Shown piece after piece: positions 27,184-35,596 of a stretch of 64,000 nucleotides of DNA. Origin of the DNA: Candidatus Melainabacteria bacterium (GTDB taxonomy: Bacteria > Cyanobacteriota > Vampirovibrionia > Obscuribacterales > Obscuribacteraceae); the NCBI GenBank assembly GCA_003242885.1, contig QKMZ01000006.1, positions 1,357,563 to 1,421,562 of the forward strand. The letters run 5' to 3'. The stretch's first letter is position 1. The number at the start of each line of letters is the position of its first letter. Position numbers and translations under genes: made by a program. Below the pieces are notes generated by a model. It made no database searches. It saw only the letters and a program-made list of their open reading frames with translations, and was not told where the DNA came from.

Positions 27184-27197
27184 ATTCAAAACTGAAT
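27184..27197. promoter_or_regulatory. Short palindrome upstream of the metallothionein gene
   Basis: ATTCA and TGAAT arms separated by AAAC, about 85 bases before the ATG. It resembles, but does not match in orientation, the TGAA-N-TTCA half-sites bound by SmtB/ArsR-type metal repressors. A TAAAAT at 27221-27226 could be the -10 element. No smtB-like gene is nearby. Confidence 0.25.
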
Positions 27198-27281
27198 GTT
27201 CGAGCTGGGAACCGAGCATTTAAAATAATGTCTAACGGGCGAATGTTGTGCCGCCCCGAAAATTATAGGAAGCCAATTGAA

Positions 27282-27443
27282 ATGAACGAGAACGATCTGG
27301 AAGATTGCGGCAATCCAAGCTGCGGTTGCACGTGTCAGCCCAATGAAGATTACTGCAGCGAAAACTGCAAGATAGCAGGCGCTCTGCCGGATGCACCTTG
27401 CCAATGTGGGCATCCAGGCTGCACAGGTGGACCAGTTTCGTAA
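27282..27443 (+). CDS. smtA: Bacterial metallothionein, SmtA-like
   Basis: 53 residues with nine Cys (9, 14, 16, 18, 25, 29, 40, 42, 47) and His44. The order of motifs, CxCxC, then YCSENC, then CxCGHPGC, is that of the cyanobacterial SmtA/BmtA metallothioneins, where nine Cys and one or two His hold a four-zinc cluster. It binds zinc and cadmium in the cytoplasm. ATG 27282 is preferred over an in-frame upstream start at 27228 because AGGAAG precedes it and the family is about 55 residues long. The palindrome at 27184 may be its operator. Confidence 0.8.
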   Translation: MNENDLEDCGNPSCGCTCQPNEDYCSENCKIAGALPDAPCQCGHPGCTGGPVS

Positions 27444-27482
27444 AGTCTGCCCTAAGTTGATTGTGAAATTGCGGAGGCGTGT

Positions 27483-27791
27483 ATGAGTTCCAGCAATGGA
27501 AAACCTTTATGCTTGATCGTTAAGGTGAAGGCAGTTCCCGGCAAAGAAGAAGCGCTGAAAGAAGTGCTCACTAGAATGATTGAGCCGACGAGGAAAGAAC
27601 CAGGTTGCATTGCATATCAACTTTACTCCAACGACAAAAACGACACATTCTTTTTTTACGAACTTTGGGAAACCGCCGCACATCTCGATGCGCATAGCAA
27701 AACGCCACATTATGAGCGGCTTGTGAAAGAGCGTGTCGGACTAGTTGCCGAAGGTGGAGAAAACACACGACTCGAAGAGATCCTGATTTAA
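27483..27791 (+). CDS. ABM-family (YgiN-like) quinol monooxygenase-like protein
   Basis: 102 residues, normal for the antibiotic-biosynthesis-monooxygenase fold. It has the pattern of a dimeric alpha/beta barrel: VKVKAVPGKEEALKEVL, then EPGCIAYQLYSND, then FFFYELWETAAHLDAHSKTPHYE. These proteins are small cofactor-free oxidases or heme-degrading enzymes; the substrate is unknown. ATG with GGAGG six bases upstream. It lies 39 bases after the metallothionein stop and converges on an MFS_3 exporter gene, the same domain pair that is fused in 12663-14291. Confidence 0.8.
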   Translation: MSSSNGKPLCLIVKVKAVPGKEEALKEVLTRMIEPTRKEPGCIAYQLYSNDKNDTFFFYELWETAAHLDAHSKTPHYERLVKERVGLVAEGGENTRLEEILI

Positions 27792-27843
27792 TTTCTCACT
27801 GAGCTAGTTCTACACCCAGCTAGTTTTCACCGCGTCCACATGC

Positions 27844-29256
27844 TTAGCGAGCCAGAATTTCGGCTTCTTCTTCAGCTATCAGAAGACCCTTCTCTATGTA
27901 GATGGGTCTTGTTTCTTTTCGCCATTTCGGCAAGGCGCGATAGAAGACAATGGAGACGCATAAGCAATAGATTCCGCAGAGCAAAAGAGTGTGAGATAGA
28001 CCTATTTTGTTTGCTAACGCCCCGGCGCCAAGACTGCCAATAGGAGCGGCACCCATGAACGCCATTGTGAAAAGGCTCATTACTCTTCCGCGTTTGTCTT
28101 CTTCAACTATTGTTTGCAATATCGTATTAATAGAAGCCATTTGCAGCATCATGCAGGCACCAATCGCAGCCAATACAAAGATGGCTGGCCAGAAACTGTT
28201 CACGAAAGAGAAGGCGATCAGAAAAAACGAAAACGCGAATGAACTAACAGTGATCCAGCGGCTCAAACCAACCACGGATTTGCGTGAAGCCAGCAGCAGA
28301 GTCGCACAAAGCGAACCTACAGCCGAGCCGGACATCAGGTATCCCAGCGTATTCGAATCACCGTGAATTTCGCGAACAAATACAGGCAAAAGCATTGCAT
28401 ACGCCATACCGCCGATTCCAAAGACTCCTAAATGAACAATAAGTTGGCGTACAGCGCGAGTTTTAGCAACATAGTCGAAGCCAACTTTCAGTTCGCTTAT
28501 TATGGACCTCTCCTTTCCAGCACTTAGACTTGCGTCATTCAGATTATCTTTTGCATCCCTCTGAGTATCTTTTGCGCTCTTCAAGCTTGCATTCTTGCCG
28601 TTTTCAATTGCATCAGACGACTTATTCTTAATTAGTAACAACGCCCAAATTACTGCGATGTAGCTTAATGCGTTGATCAAGAAACACATGCCTGTTCCGA
28701 CAGAAGCAACGATAAATCCAGCCAAGGCAGGACCTATCAATCGAGTGCCATTCATCAGTGTCGAATTCATTGCAATTGCAGCCGGCAAATCTTCTTTGTT
28801 GTCGACGAGATCAAAGACAAAGGCAGACCGCGTGGGCATATCGAACGCGCTGATGACGCCTGCAAAAACTCCAAGTGCGATCAAATGCCACACCTGAACT
28901 TGATTGGTTAGAGTAAGGAACGCCAATAGTGACGCTTCAAACATTGCCAAACACTGGACGATTACAATCACTTTCTTTCTATCGAGTCTGTCTGCAAACA
29001 CACCTGCGAACGGCATAACGACCAACGACGGCAATTGGCTGGAAGCACCGACTATGGCTAAGAGAAATGGAGAGTTGGTAAGCGTGTAGGTGAACCATGA
29101 AAGCGCCACCATCTGCATCCAGGTTCCTACTAAAGAAATGAACTGACCGCCAAAATACAAGGCATAGTTTTTGTTTCTAAAAATAGAAAAGATACCGCTA
29201 CTAACTTTCCCCTCCGTCTTTTGTGGGGATTTTTTATAGACCACTGACGAACTCAT
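27844..29256 (-). CDS. MFS exporter (MFS_3/EntS-like)
   Basis: 470 residues from ATG 29256 (a GTG at 29292 would add 12). About 12 membrane segments. Typical loop motif FAGVFADRLDRKKVI near 75, and the segments GALANKIG and AGFIVASVG. A hydrophilic central loop of about 50 residues, rich in Lys/Asp (SAKDTQRDAKDN), separates the two halves. It lacks the C-terminal ABM-like domain of the paralogue at 12663. Expected drug or metabolite efflux. It is in tandem behind a TetR regulator, 61 bases from that gene's stop, so regulator and pump probably form one unit. Confidence 0.85.
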   Translation of the reverse strand: MSSSVVYKKSPQKTEGKVSSGIFSIFRNKNYALYFGGQFISLVGTWMQMVALSWFTYTLTNSPFLLAIVGASSQLPSLVVMPFAGVFADRLDRKKVIVIVQCLAMFEASLLAFLTLTNQVQVWHLIALGVFAGVISAFDMPTRSAFVFDLVDNKEDLPAAIAMNSTLMNGTRLIGPALAGFIVASVGTGMCFLINALSYIAVIWALLLIKNKSSDAIENGKNASLKSAKDTQRDAKDNLNDASLSAGKERSIISELKVGFDYVAKTRAVRQLIVHLGVFGIGGMAYAMLLPVFVREIHGDSNTLGYLMSGSAVGSLCATLLLASRKSVVGLSRWITVSSFAFSFFLIAFSFVNSFWPAIFVLAAIGACMMLQMASINTILQTIVEEDKRGRVMSLFTMAFMGAAPIGSLGAGALANKIGLSHTLLLCGIYCLCVSIVFYRALPKWRKETRPIYIEKGLLIAEEEAEILAR

Positions 29257-29317
29257 ATGACAAGTGACTCCTATCCTAAATCTAGCGACCACCTTTAGGT
29301 CAGGAATGTTCCTTGCT

Positions 29318-29947
29318 TTAAACTTTCACTTTCATATCCCTCATACCTGCAAGGCAAAACGAGGACAGAGTTGCAGATACGTCTTCAGGGCTCCATTCAA
29401 GCTCTTTTGAATAGCGTGCCTTGACGGGCTTGTGCCTGGTGAGAAAGCAGACTATGAGGCTGAGCATGAATTCAAAACGCCACTGGTATTCGGCTTCGCT
29501 CAAATCAGGCACAAAACGTTTGATCGCTTCTATAAATTCGTCCCGACAGGCAGCATAGTGGCTATCTACAAGTGAATAGACCGGCTCTGGCTCAGTTTGA
29601 GCCCGCCCGAGAAACATAGAGAGTGTTTCCCCTTTCTTCCCCATCTTCTTAATAAGTTTGAGGGGTGGTTCGTAGAACGCTGCTAACACATCTTCAAGAG
29701 TCGAACTGTCATTTGCGTTTACGGAACGCAAACGTTTGAGCTGCTCCACAACCACAGGCATTGCAAAACGCTCAGTTACAGCCTTGTATAGGTCTTCTTT
29801 ATTGCCGAAGTGATACGCGATCGCGGCAACATTTACCTTTGATTCTTTGATTATTGCTCGCAGAGATGTACCAGCAAAACCATCTCTAGCAAAGTGTTTT
29901 TCGGCAACATCGAGAATGTGATTCTTGGTGTCTGCTTTTGTGGACAT
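29318..29947 (-). CDS. TetR-family transcriptional regulator
   Basis: 209 residues. The N-terminal helix-turn-helix is typical: HILDVAEKHFARDGFAGTSLRAI, KVNVAAIAYHFGNKEDLY, at about 8-50. The C-terminal ligand domain is not diagnostic. ATG with GAGGCGC directly upstream. It stands first in a unit with the MFS pump. Two palindromes occur just upstream of its start (29979-29999 and 30008-30025), which fit autoregulation and possible control of the divergent histidine kinase gene. Confidence 0.88.
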   Translation of the reverse strand: MSTKADTKNHILDVAEKHFARDGFAGTSLRAIIKESKVNVAAIAYHFGNKEDLYKAVTERFAMPVVVEQLKRLRSVNANDSSTLEDVLAAFYEPPLKLIKKMGKKGETLSMFLGRAQTEPEPVYSLVDSHYAACRDEFIEAIKRFVPDLSEAEYQWRFEFMLSLIVCFLTRHKPVKARYSKELEWSPEDVSATLSSFCLAGMRDMKVKV

Positions 29948-29978
29948 GCGCCTCTATGACCTCTTGCTTCAGCCTAAC

Positions 29979-29999
29979 TTGACAGGAAAAACATGTCAA
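29979..29999. promoter_or_regulatory. Candidate TetR operator
   Basis: Inverted repeat TTGACA and TGTCAA with a 9-base spacer, 31 bases upstream of the TetR start. The TTGACA arm on the minus strand can also serve as a -35 element. Confidence 0.5.
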
Positions 30000-30007
30000 C
30001 TGTATGA

Positions 30008-30025
30008 TTCAATCAGTTGATTGAA
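30008..30025. promoter_or_regulatory. Second operator-like palindrome
   Basis: 8-base perfect arms TTCAATCA and TGATTGAA around GT, between the TetR and PAS-kinase genes, 8 bases beyond the first palindrome. It differs in sequence from that one, so it may bind another regulator. Confidence 0.4.
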
Positions 30026-30080
30026 GTTTTGACGCGCTGATGTTTCTAGCGCCAGCCATATTTAGCCTTTCAGGTGTTTT

Positions 30081-31214
30081 ATGAGTATTGATGTTAAAAC
30101 CAAACCTATTGTGAATTTCGACACGCTCCGGCTTATTTTGGACAACATGGTTGACGGTGTAATCGTCGCTGACGACAAATGCAATTTCATCGTCTATAAC
30201 AGCAAAGCTGAAGAGATAATCGGGCGCAGCGTCACAGATAGCAAGCAAGACATTTGGCCGACTTATTTTGGAATTTTCAAACCTGACCAGAAGACTCTAT
30301 GTCCTCCGGAAGAATTGCCTATGACCCGTGCTATCAGCGGAGAACCGGTATTTCAAGAAGAGGCGTGGATACGAAATGAAAATGTGCCGAACGGTGTTTG
30401 GGTTAGTATAAACGCCACGCCATTGAGGAATGAAGACGGTGAAATAGTTGGCGGGGTCGGTGTTTTTCGTGACATCACCAATCAAAAGTTGGCTGCACAA
30501 AAGATAGAACAAGCAGCTGAGGACCTGGCTCGCTCGCATAAAGAGCTGCAAAACCTAGCCTTTGCTGTTTCACATGAACTGCAGGGTCCAATCAGCATCG
30601 TAACTAGTTACTTGAACTTGTTGTCGATCAGATACAAAGATCGCCTCGGGGCAGATGCCGATGAGTTTATCGACAAAGTTGTAAGTGCGAGCAAAATAAT
30701 TGAGCGAATGTTGGATGATTTGTGGGTTTATGCGCGTATCAATAAGCAAGAAACGGACACCCGAGAGATAAGTTTGACCGGACTTGTAGACGATCTTCTA
30801 AACGAAATGCGCTCCAAAATCGAAAGCAATGGAGCTACGGTAACACGAGCCATTCTGCCGATTGTACGCGGACACAAAGCACAGATTCACTATCTGTTTA
30901 AGGCAGTCCTCGACAATGCGATTGACTTTCGAAAACCAAATTGCCTGCCGCGCATTGACATCAGAGTCGAGGAAGAAGCAGATGTCTGGTGGTTTTCCGT
31001 AGAGGACAATGGTATTGGAATCAAACAAGACGAGTGTCGCGACATATTCAAGCTTTTCCATCGTATTCACGGTAAACCCGAAGGTGGTAGAACCGGCATG
31101 GGACTTTCGATAGCAAGAAAAATCGTTGAACATCACAAAGGACAAATTTACTTCGAGTCTGAAAAAGGCACAGGCTCAATCATCAAATTCAGCTTGCCAA
31201 AATCGGTCGCTTAG
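30081..31214 (+). CDS. PAS-domain sensor histidine kinase (soluble)
   Basis: 377 residues without membrane segments, so cytoplasmic. PAS domain at about 15-135 (DGVIVADDKCNFIVYNSKAEEIIGRS and the PAC end GVFRDITNQK). HisKA has His165 in FAVSHELQGP. The ATPase part at about 255-375 has N-box DNAIDF, G1 VEDNGIGI, and G2 GGRTGMGLSIARKIVEHHKG, followed by GTGSIIKFSLP. The HisKA resembles that of phytochrome-like kinases. No response regulator gene adjoins, so the partner is unknown. AGGTG lies just upstream of the ATG. Confidence 0.88.
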   Translation: MSIDVKTKPIVNFDTLRLILDNMVDGVIVADDKCNFIVYNSKAEEIIGRSVTDSKQDIWPTYFGIFKPDQKTLCPPEELPMTRAISGEPVFQEEAWIRNENVPNGVWVSINATPLRNEDGEIVGGVGVFRDITNQKLAAQKIEQAAEDLARSHKELQNLAFAVSHELQGPISIVTSYLNLLSIRYKDRLGADADEFIDKVVSASKIIERMLDDLWVYARINKQETDTREISLTGLVDDLLNEMRSKIESNGATVTRAILPIVRGHKAQIHYLFKAVLDNAIDFRKPNCLPRIDIRVEEEADVWWFSVEDNGIGIKQDECRDIFKLFHRIHGKPEGGRTGMGLSIARKIVEHHKGQIYFESEKGTGSIIKFSLPKSVA

Positions 31215-31275
31215 AGTTGTTGAAAGCAAGGAAAGAATCGGCTTCTTCAGGTCTAGAGCCAAGAAATCTCTCTAC

Positions 31276-32898
31276 CTAAGCTTTCCTCATCGCGACATTT
31301 AGCTTCTTTTGCGGTTTGGGTTGAAGTAAAAGACCAATTAGGAAGCCAAACACTAAACCACCCAAGTGTGCCATCGCAGCTACATGCGGCATGTAGTGAT
31401 CAAGCACAATCTGCGAAAGCGCCAGCCCAAGCATCCAGGATAATTCCTGTCTGCGAACGCCGCGAGGCAGAGAGTCTTTCAAACGCCAAATGCCTGCAGC
31501 GACAGCACCGAAAATACCCATAATTGCACCAGATGCACCCACAGCAGGCATCTCAGGGGCAAGTAGAACATGGCTCATACCGCTCAACATACCTGCGGCC
31601 AAATATATAAAGAGAAAGCGCCCGGGACCGTAAATGTTCACAGCCATTCGTCCGAACCAGAACAAGCCAACAATATTGAGGAGCGCATGCGAAATATTTG
31701 CGTGCAGAAAAAGATAGGTTAGGAGCCTCCACCACTGACCATTCATAACGTCAGTTCTTTCAAGAATCCCATAGGCCTGACAATAGCTACGACAATAAAA
31801 TGCCTCGGTCGTTGGAACAAACCATAGTGACTGGACAGCTAGAATGACGCTGATGAGCGCCATAACTACGAATGAAGTCTTGTTGGGAAAAATTATTCTC
31901 TCTACAAAATCACATTGCTCAAAAACGTGCCATCCTACCGAAATAGCGTTTTGAATATTACCGCTTATTTGGACCACTTCTCCTGTTTTTATGCGCTCCA
32001 ACTGGTGCTGCACACGAGCATGCCAATTAGGGGGACCTTGCTGACTGCTAATCAAATCTAGACACTGCAGAAACTGTACTTTCGCCTCTTCGAGTTTGTG
32101 CGCAGCGACTAAACAACGTGCCAGCCAGTAAACTCGTACATATTCGGGTAACGCCATTTGCCCGGCGTCACCAGCCTCGAACATAGTCTCAGTTTCAGAT
32201 CGCGCACCAAGCAAAGCAAAATATGGAAGCAAAGTCAGCGCGATGCTCTTTGTATTTGCCCTTGATTCATTCAAATGTGATCGCTCAAGGGTCATGGCTG
32301 CTTGATCAGCATTACCAACCTCAAGATAAGCTCTAGATGCCGCCAAGCAAAGCCGGTGTGAGACTTTGGCGCTACCTGAGGCGGCCGCTTCATATTCATC
32401 AACTACTTCTTGCCACTGTCCTAAAACAGCTCTGCCAGACAATCTATAGGTGTAAACAACGTCTCTGACATCTTTTGGTATTTTCCGCGCTTCCCATGAA
32501 CCTAGAATCGCCAGTGCCTCATCAACACGGCGTTCTAAGAACAGCGAATTGGCTGTGGTCATATCGATCCAAAACTGCCCAGGTTGACCCCAGTAGAAGA
32601 ACTTGAGTTTATGCGCGCAATCAATCGCTTGCTTTGCACGCAACAGAGAAACGCAATTATCCAAACGTGTGAGTAAAACGCGAGGGATTATTGCGAATAC
32701 GACAAAGAGTGTCCAGCCGATTATTGCGTAAAGCCAGTCGGGACCAGTTTTTAGACCGACAATAGCGCAGATTCCGATGGACAAAACTTGCAATATAAAT
32801 CCCCACGCCCAGTTGAAACCCAGGCGTGCTCGCAGAACCAGAGCGAGTACAGAAAACATAAGCAGCGGATATAACCAGAAGCTGAACTGCGACGGCAT
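31276..32898 (-). CDS. Rhomboid-family intramembrane serine protease with TPR-like N-terminal part
   Basis: 540 residues. Residues 1-75 have two membrane segments, and about 90-300 is a helical, Ala/Leu/Glu-rich stretch with TPR-like character (the repeats are degenerate). The rhomboid core fills about 345-525: WWRLLTYLFLHANISHALLN, then GASGAIMG with nucleophile Ser456, then AHLGGLVFG with His511. Both catalytic residues are present. It would cut membrane proteins within the bilayer. It starts 20 bases after the nanE stop and is the last gene of the ALDH-nanE-rhomboid unit. Confidence 0.85.
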   Translation of the reverse strand: MPSQFSFWLYPLLMFSVLALVLRARLGFNWAWGFILQVLSIGICAIVGLKTGPDWLYAIIGWTLFVVFAIIPRVLLTRLDNCVSLLRAKQAIDCAHKLKFFYWGQPGQFWIDMTTANSLFLERRVDEALAILGSWEARKIPKDVRDVVYTYRLSGRAVLGQWQEVVDEYEAAASGSAKVSHRLCLAASRAYLEVGNADQAAMTLERSHLNESRANTKSIALTLLPYFALLGARSETETMFEAGDAGQMALPEYVRVYWLARCLVAAHKLEEAKVQFLQCLDLISSQQGPPNWHARVQHQLERIKTGEVVQISGNIQNAISVGWHVFEQCDFVERIIFPNKTSFVVMALISVILAVQSLWFVPTTEAFYCRSYCQAYGILERTDVMNGQWWRLLTYLFLHANISHALLNIVGLFWFGRMAVNIYGPGRFLFIYLAAGMLSGMSHVLLAPEMPAVGASGAIMGIFGAVAAGIWRLKDSLPRGVRRQELSWMLGLALSQIVLDHYMPHVAAMAHLGGLVFGFLIGLLLQPKPQKKLNVAMRKA

Positions 32899-32918
32899 TA
32901 AATGGGAACCCTACGTTG

Positions 32919-33668
32919 CTAGTGGCGGTTAGCTTTACGAGCCGGTATTGCTTTGACAAATCTTTGAGTGATCAACTGCGGGCGTGTGATCGCTGAGCCG
33001 ACAACGACTGCATGCACGCCTATTTCAAAAGCACGTGCAACTTCTTCAGGATGCCAGACGCGACCTTCGAGAATGACAGGGCAATCCAAGTGTTGGCATA
33101 AATCCTTCAAAAGTTCGAAACTCGGACCGTGTTCGGGAGGCAAAACGGTTTCTTCAGTATATCCATACATAGTAGAAGAAATCACGTCAGCACCCGCCTC
33201 GCGAGCAGCGACACCTTCAGAAAATGTAGAAACGTCCGCCCACACAGGCAGGTTTAGCTGGTCGTGAATCTTTTCAATTTGCTCTTTCAGCGTCAATCCG
33301 TCAGGACGTGGACGTCCGGTTGCATCCAGAGCAATGATGTCGGCACCGGCAAGCGCAAGAGATTCGGCTTCAGCGAAAGAACCAGTTATATAAACCTTCT
33401 TCAGACGATCGCCAGGTGCAATCGTGTCATCTTTGGTAAGTCCGACTATTGGCAGTTTTGTGTTGGCGCGAACTAGTTTTATGTTTTCTACGCCTTCGAG
33501 TCTTAAAGCACCGGCACCGCCATTGATGGCAGACAGTGCAAGGGCAAGAATGTGCTCAGGCGAGCAGAGCGGTTCGCCCGTGCTCGCCTGGCATGACACG
33601 ATTAGTTCGCCGGCAACTTGTTTGACAGCCTGCCATTCACCACGGCTGCCGGATGCGGCGTTGACCAT
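32919..33668 (-). CDS. nanE: N-acylglucosamine-6-phosphate 2-epimerase
   Basis: 249 residues. Motifs of the NanE (TIM barrel) family are easy to follow: IVSCQA, GAGALRLEG, IVGLTKDD, YITGSF, DIIALDAT-RPRP, WADVSTFSEG, DVISSTMYGYT and ILEGRVWHPEEV. The enzyme converts N-acetylmannosamine-6-phosphate to N-acetylglucosamine-6-phosphate in sialic acid/amino-sugar catabolism. No nanA, nanK or nagA gene is in the window, so the pathway context is missing here. AGGA lies seven bases upstream of the ATG. It follows the aldehyde dehydrogenase gene by 32 bases. Confidence 0.9.
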   Translation of the reverse strand: MVNAASGSRGEWQAVKQVAGELIVSCQASTGEPLCSPEHILALALSAINGGAGALRLEGVENIKLVRANTKLPIVGLTKDDTIAPGDRLKKVYITGSFAEAESLALAGADIIALDATGRPRPDGLTLKEQIEKIHDQLNLPVWADVSTFSEGVAAREAGADVISSTMYGYTEETVLPPEHGPSFELLKDLCQHLDCPVILEGRVWHPEEVARAFEIGVHAVVVGSAITRPQLITQRFVKAIPARKANRH

Positions 33669-33700
33669 ATCGATATCCTCTTATTCTTGCTAGCGTACCC

Positions 33701-35143
33701 TTACTTTATGTTGAGATTCAGACAGACAAATTTCGGCTGTGTCATCTCATGAACGGCATAGCGAACTCCTTCCAGTCCAAGACCGGATTCTTTTCTGCCG
33801 CCGTATGGCATGTGATCGGAGCGGAAAGTCGGTGCGTCGTTGACCATCACACCACCGACATCGATGGAGCGAGCAGCCTTGAATGCAATGTCGATATTAC
33901 TCGTGAATACGCCGGCTTGAAGCCCGAAGCGACCATCATTCATTTTGGTGATGGCTTCATCAATAGTTTCATACTGCATGATGGAAACGACCGGTCCGAA
34001 AACTTCCTGGCAAACTACAAGCATATCGGCTTTGGTATCGGAAAGCACCACCGGTTCGACCAAGTGATTATTTATCACTTTGCCGCCGGAGAGTACTTTC
34101 GCGCCGGACTTAACCGCTTTGTCCACCCAATCGAGCGTTTTTTCGACCGCGCCGTCATCAATAAGCGGACCAACATCGGTGGAATCATCGAGAGGATCGC
34201 CTACTTTGAGCGTCTTGACCAGTTCGACGAACATGTCCACGAACTTCTTGTAGACGTTTTTGTGAACATAGACACGTTGAACTGAAATACAAGTTTGACC
34301 TGCGTGCGCATATCCGCCGCGTACAGCGCCTCTGGCAGCCAGTTCAAGATCTGCATCTTCGTGTACGATGACACCGGCGTTACCGCCCAATTCTAGAACC
34401 AATCTTGTTCCAGCATGTGCGTCACGGCGCATTTGCCAACCGATTTCAGGACTGCCGGTGAAGGTCAAAACAGCAAGACGCGGGTCTTTCACCAATGCGT
34501 TTCCTTTCGAACCACGGCAAGGAATGATTTGCAAAACACCATCAGGCAAACCAGCTTCTTTCAAGATGGCGCCCAATTTAATGGAGGCAATCGGCGTCTG
34601 TGACGACGGTTTCAGAACTATGCAATTACCGGCTGCAATTGCCGGTGCCACTTTGTGTGCAACAAGATTGAGCGGGAAATTGAATGGTGTAATACCGCCT
34701 ATGATACCGAGAGGTTCACGCAGCACCATACCGATGCGATTTTCATTGCCTGCAGTCACGTCCATCGGAATTTGTTCGCCGTCTAAGCGCATTGCTTCAT
34801 GACTGGCGAGCAAGAAAGTATTTGCAGCGCGCGACACTTCAATGCGCGCATCTTTAATAGGTTTTCCGCCTTCAAGCGCAATTGTGCGTGCCATGTCTTC
34901 TTTATGCTCGAGAAGCAGCTTAGAGGTCTTGTGAAGGATTTCAGAGCGCTGGTGAGCGGGCATTTGCCGCATGACGTTTTTGAAAACGTCTTCAGCTACG
35001 CTGAGAGCTGCGTCGATTGCCTTCTCATCAGCCTGCCCGATAACAGCAACGACTTCCCCATTGAAGGGGCTTTTGACTTCGTTGAATTCCTTTGACTCGA
35101 CTCCGCGTATAGCCAGCGGATATTTCACTACTTCTTTCAACAT
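33701..35143 (-). CDS. NAD(P)-dependent aldehyde dehydrogenase
   Basis: 480 residues, normal for the family. Catalytic Cys285 in GQTCIS, Glu251 in LELGG, the Asn in TPFNFPLN near 155, NAD motif FTGSPEIG and EVFGPVVSIM. The MPYGGRKESGLGLEGVRYAV and EMTQPK end resembles lactaldehyde and glycolaldehyde dehydrogenases, but the substrate cannot be fixed from sequence. Oxidises an aldehyde to the acid in the cytoplasm. AAGGTC before the ATG. It starts the minus-strand unit with nanE and the rhomboid gene. Confidence 0.9.
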   Translation of the reverse strand: MLKEVVKYPLAIRGVESKEFNEVKSPFNGEVVAVIGQADEKAIDAALSVAEDVFKNVMRQMPAHQRSEILHKTSKLLLEHKEDMARTIALEGGKPIKDARIEVSRAANTFLLASHEAMRLDGEQIPMDVTAGNENRIGMVLREPLGIIGGITPFNFPLNLVAHKVAPAIAAGNCIVLKPSSQTPIASIKLGAILKEAGLPDGVLQIIPCRGSKGNALVKDPRLAVLTFTGSPEIGWQMRRDAHAGTRLVLELGGNAGVIVHEDADLELAARGAVRGGYAHAGQTCISVQRVYVHKNVYKKFVDMFVELVKTLKVGDPLDDSTDVGPLIDDGAVEKTLDWVDKAVKSGAKVLSGGKVINNHLVEPVVLSDTKADMLVVCQEVFGPVVSIMQYETIDEAITKMNDGRFGLQAGVFTSNIDIAFKAARSIDVGGVMVNDAPTFRSDHMPYGGRKESGLGLEGVRYAVHEMTQPKFVCLNLNIK

Positions 35144-35596
35144 TTTTATTGACCTTGTTTAACTGTATTTTTTGGGAGATGAGAAACCAGTTACATTCAA
35201 AAATGAAAAACTATAAATCCAAATCACAAGCTCCGATTGCCTCAAATAGCAATTCTTCACCAGCTTGTCCGGCTTCAGACCACTAAAAATTATATCGTGC
35301 CCTTATCGTTAAGATACGCATAGATAGCCATCTTTATTTCGTTGAGGCAGCCTTAAAAACGTCTGTGGCGAGCGCTCAGACGGCAGGTTAGACTGAGTGT
35401 CTGAAATGAAAGGCTGCAAATTTAGTGAAACCAATGAAACAGCTGGACTTAAGCCCTTGTAAGGGTAGAAAACTTCCAGCTTGGCAATGGTAAACTCATG
35501 CCTACCCCTTACTGACAAGCAGTCGCCCCCTTGACTACTTAAGCTCTGCAAAGCACAGAAGACGTGTTCAGTAATAGAAAGGAAGACCCTTTTAGG
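35144..35596 (+). other. Long, structured 5' leader region ahead of an M23 peptidase gene
   Basis: About 450 bases without a credible gene. Nested inverted repeats are visible: AGCTGGA (35441-35447) with TCCAGCT (35475-35481), enclosing CCCTT/AAGGG (35454-35465); and GTAAGGGTAG (35459-35468) that can instead pair with CTACCCCTTAC (35502-35512). The two pairings compete, as in a switch. I could not fit it to the known c-di-AMP riboswitch that often precedes cell-wall peptidase genes. The region must also hold the promoters of the two divergent units. Confidence 0.35.

Noticed and set aside
29818..29825. GCGATCGC (HIP1-like octamer), also near 53724
   Set aside because: Only about two copies in 64 kb; true HIP1-rich cyanobacteria have one every few kb or denser. 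No support for a HIP1 system.
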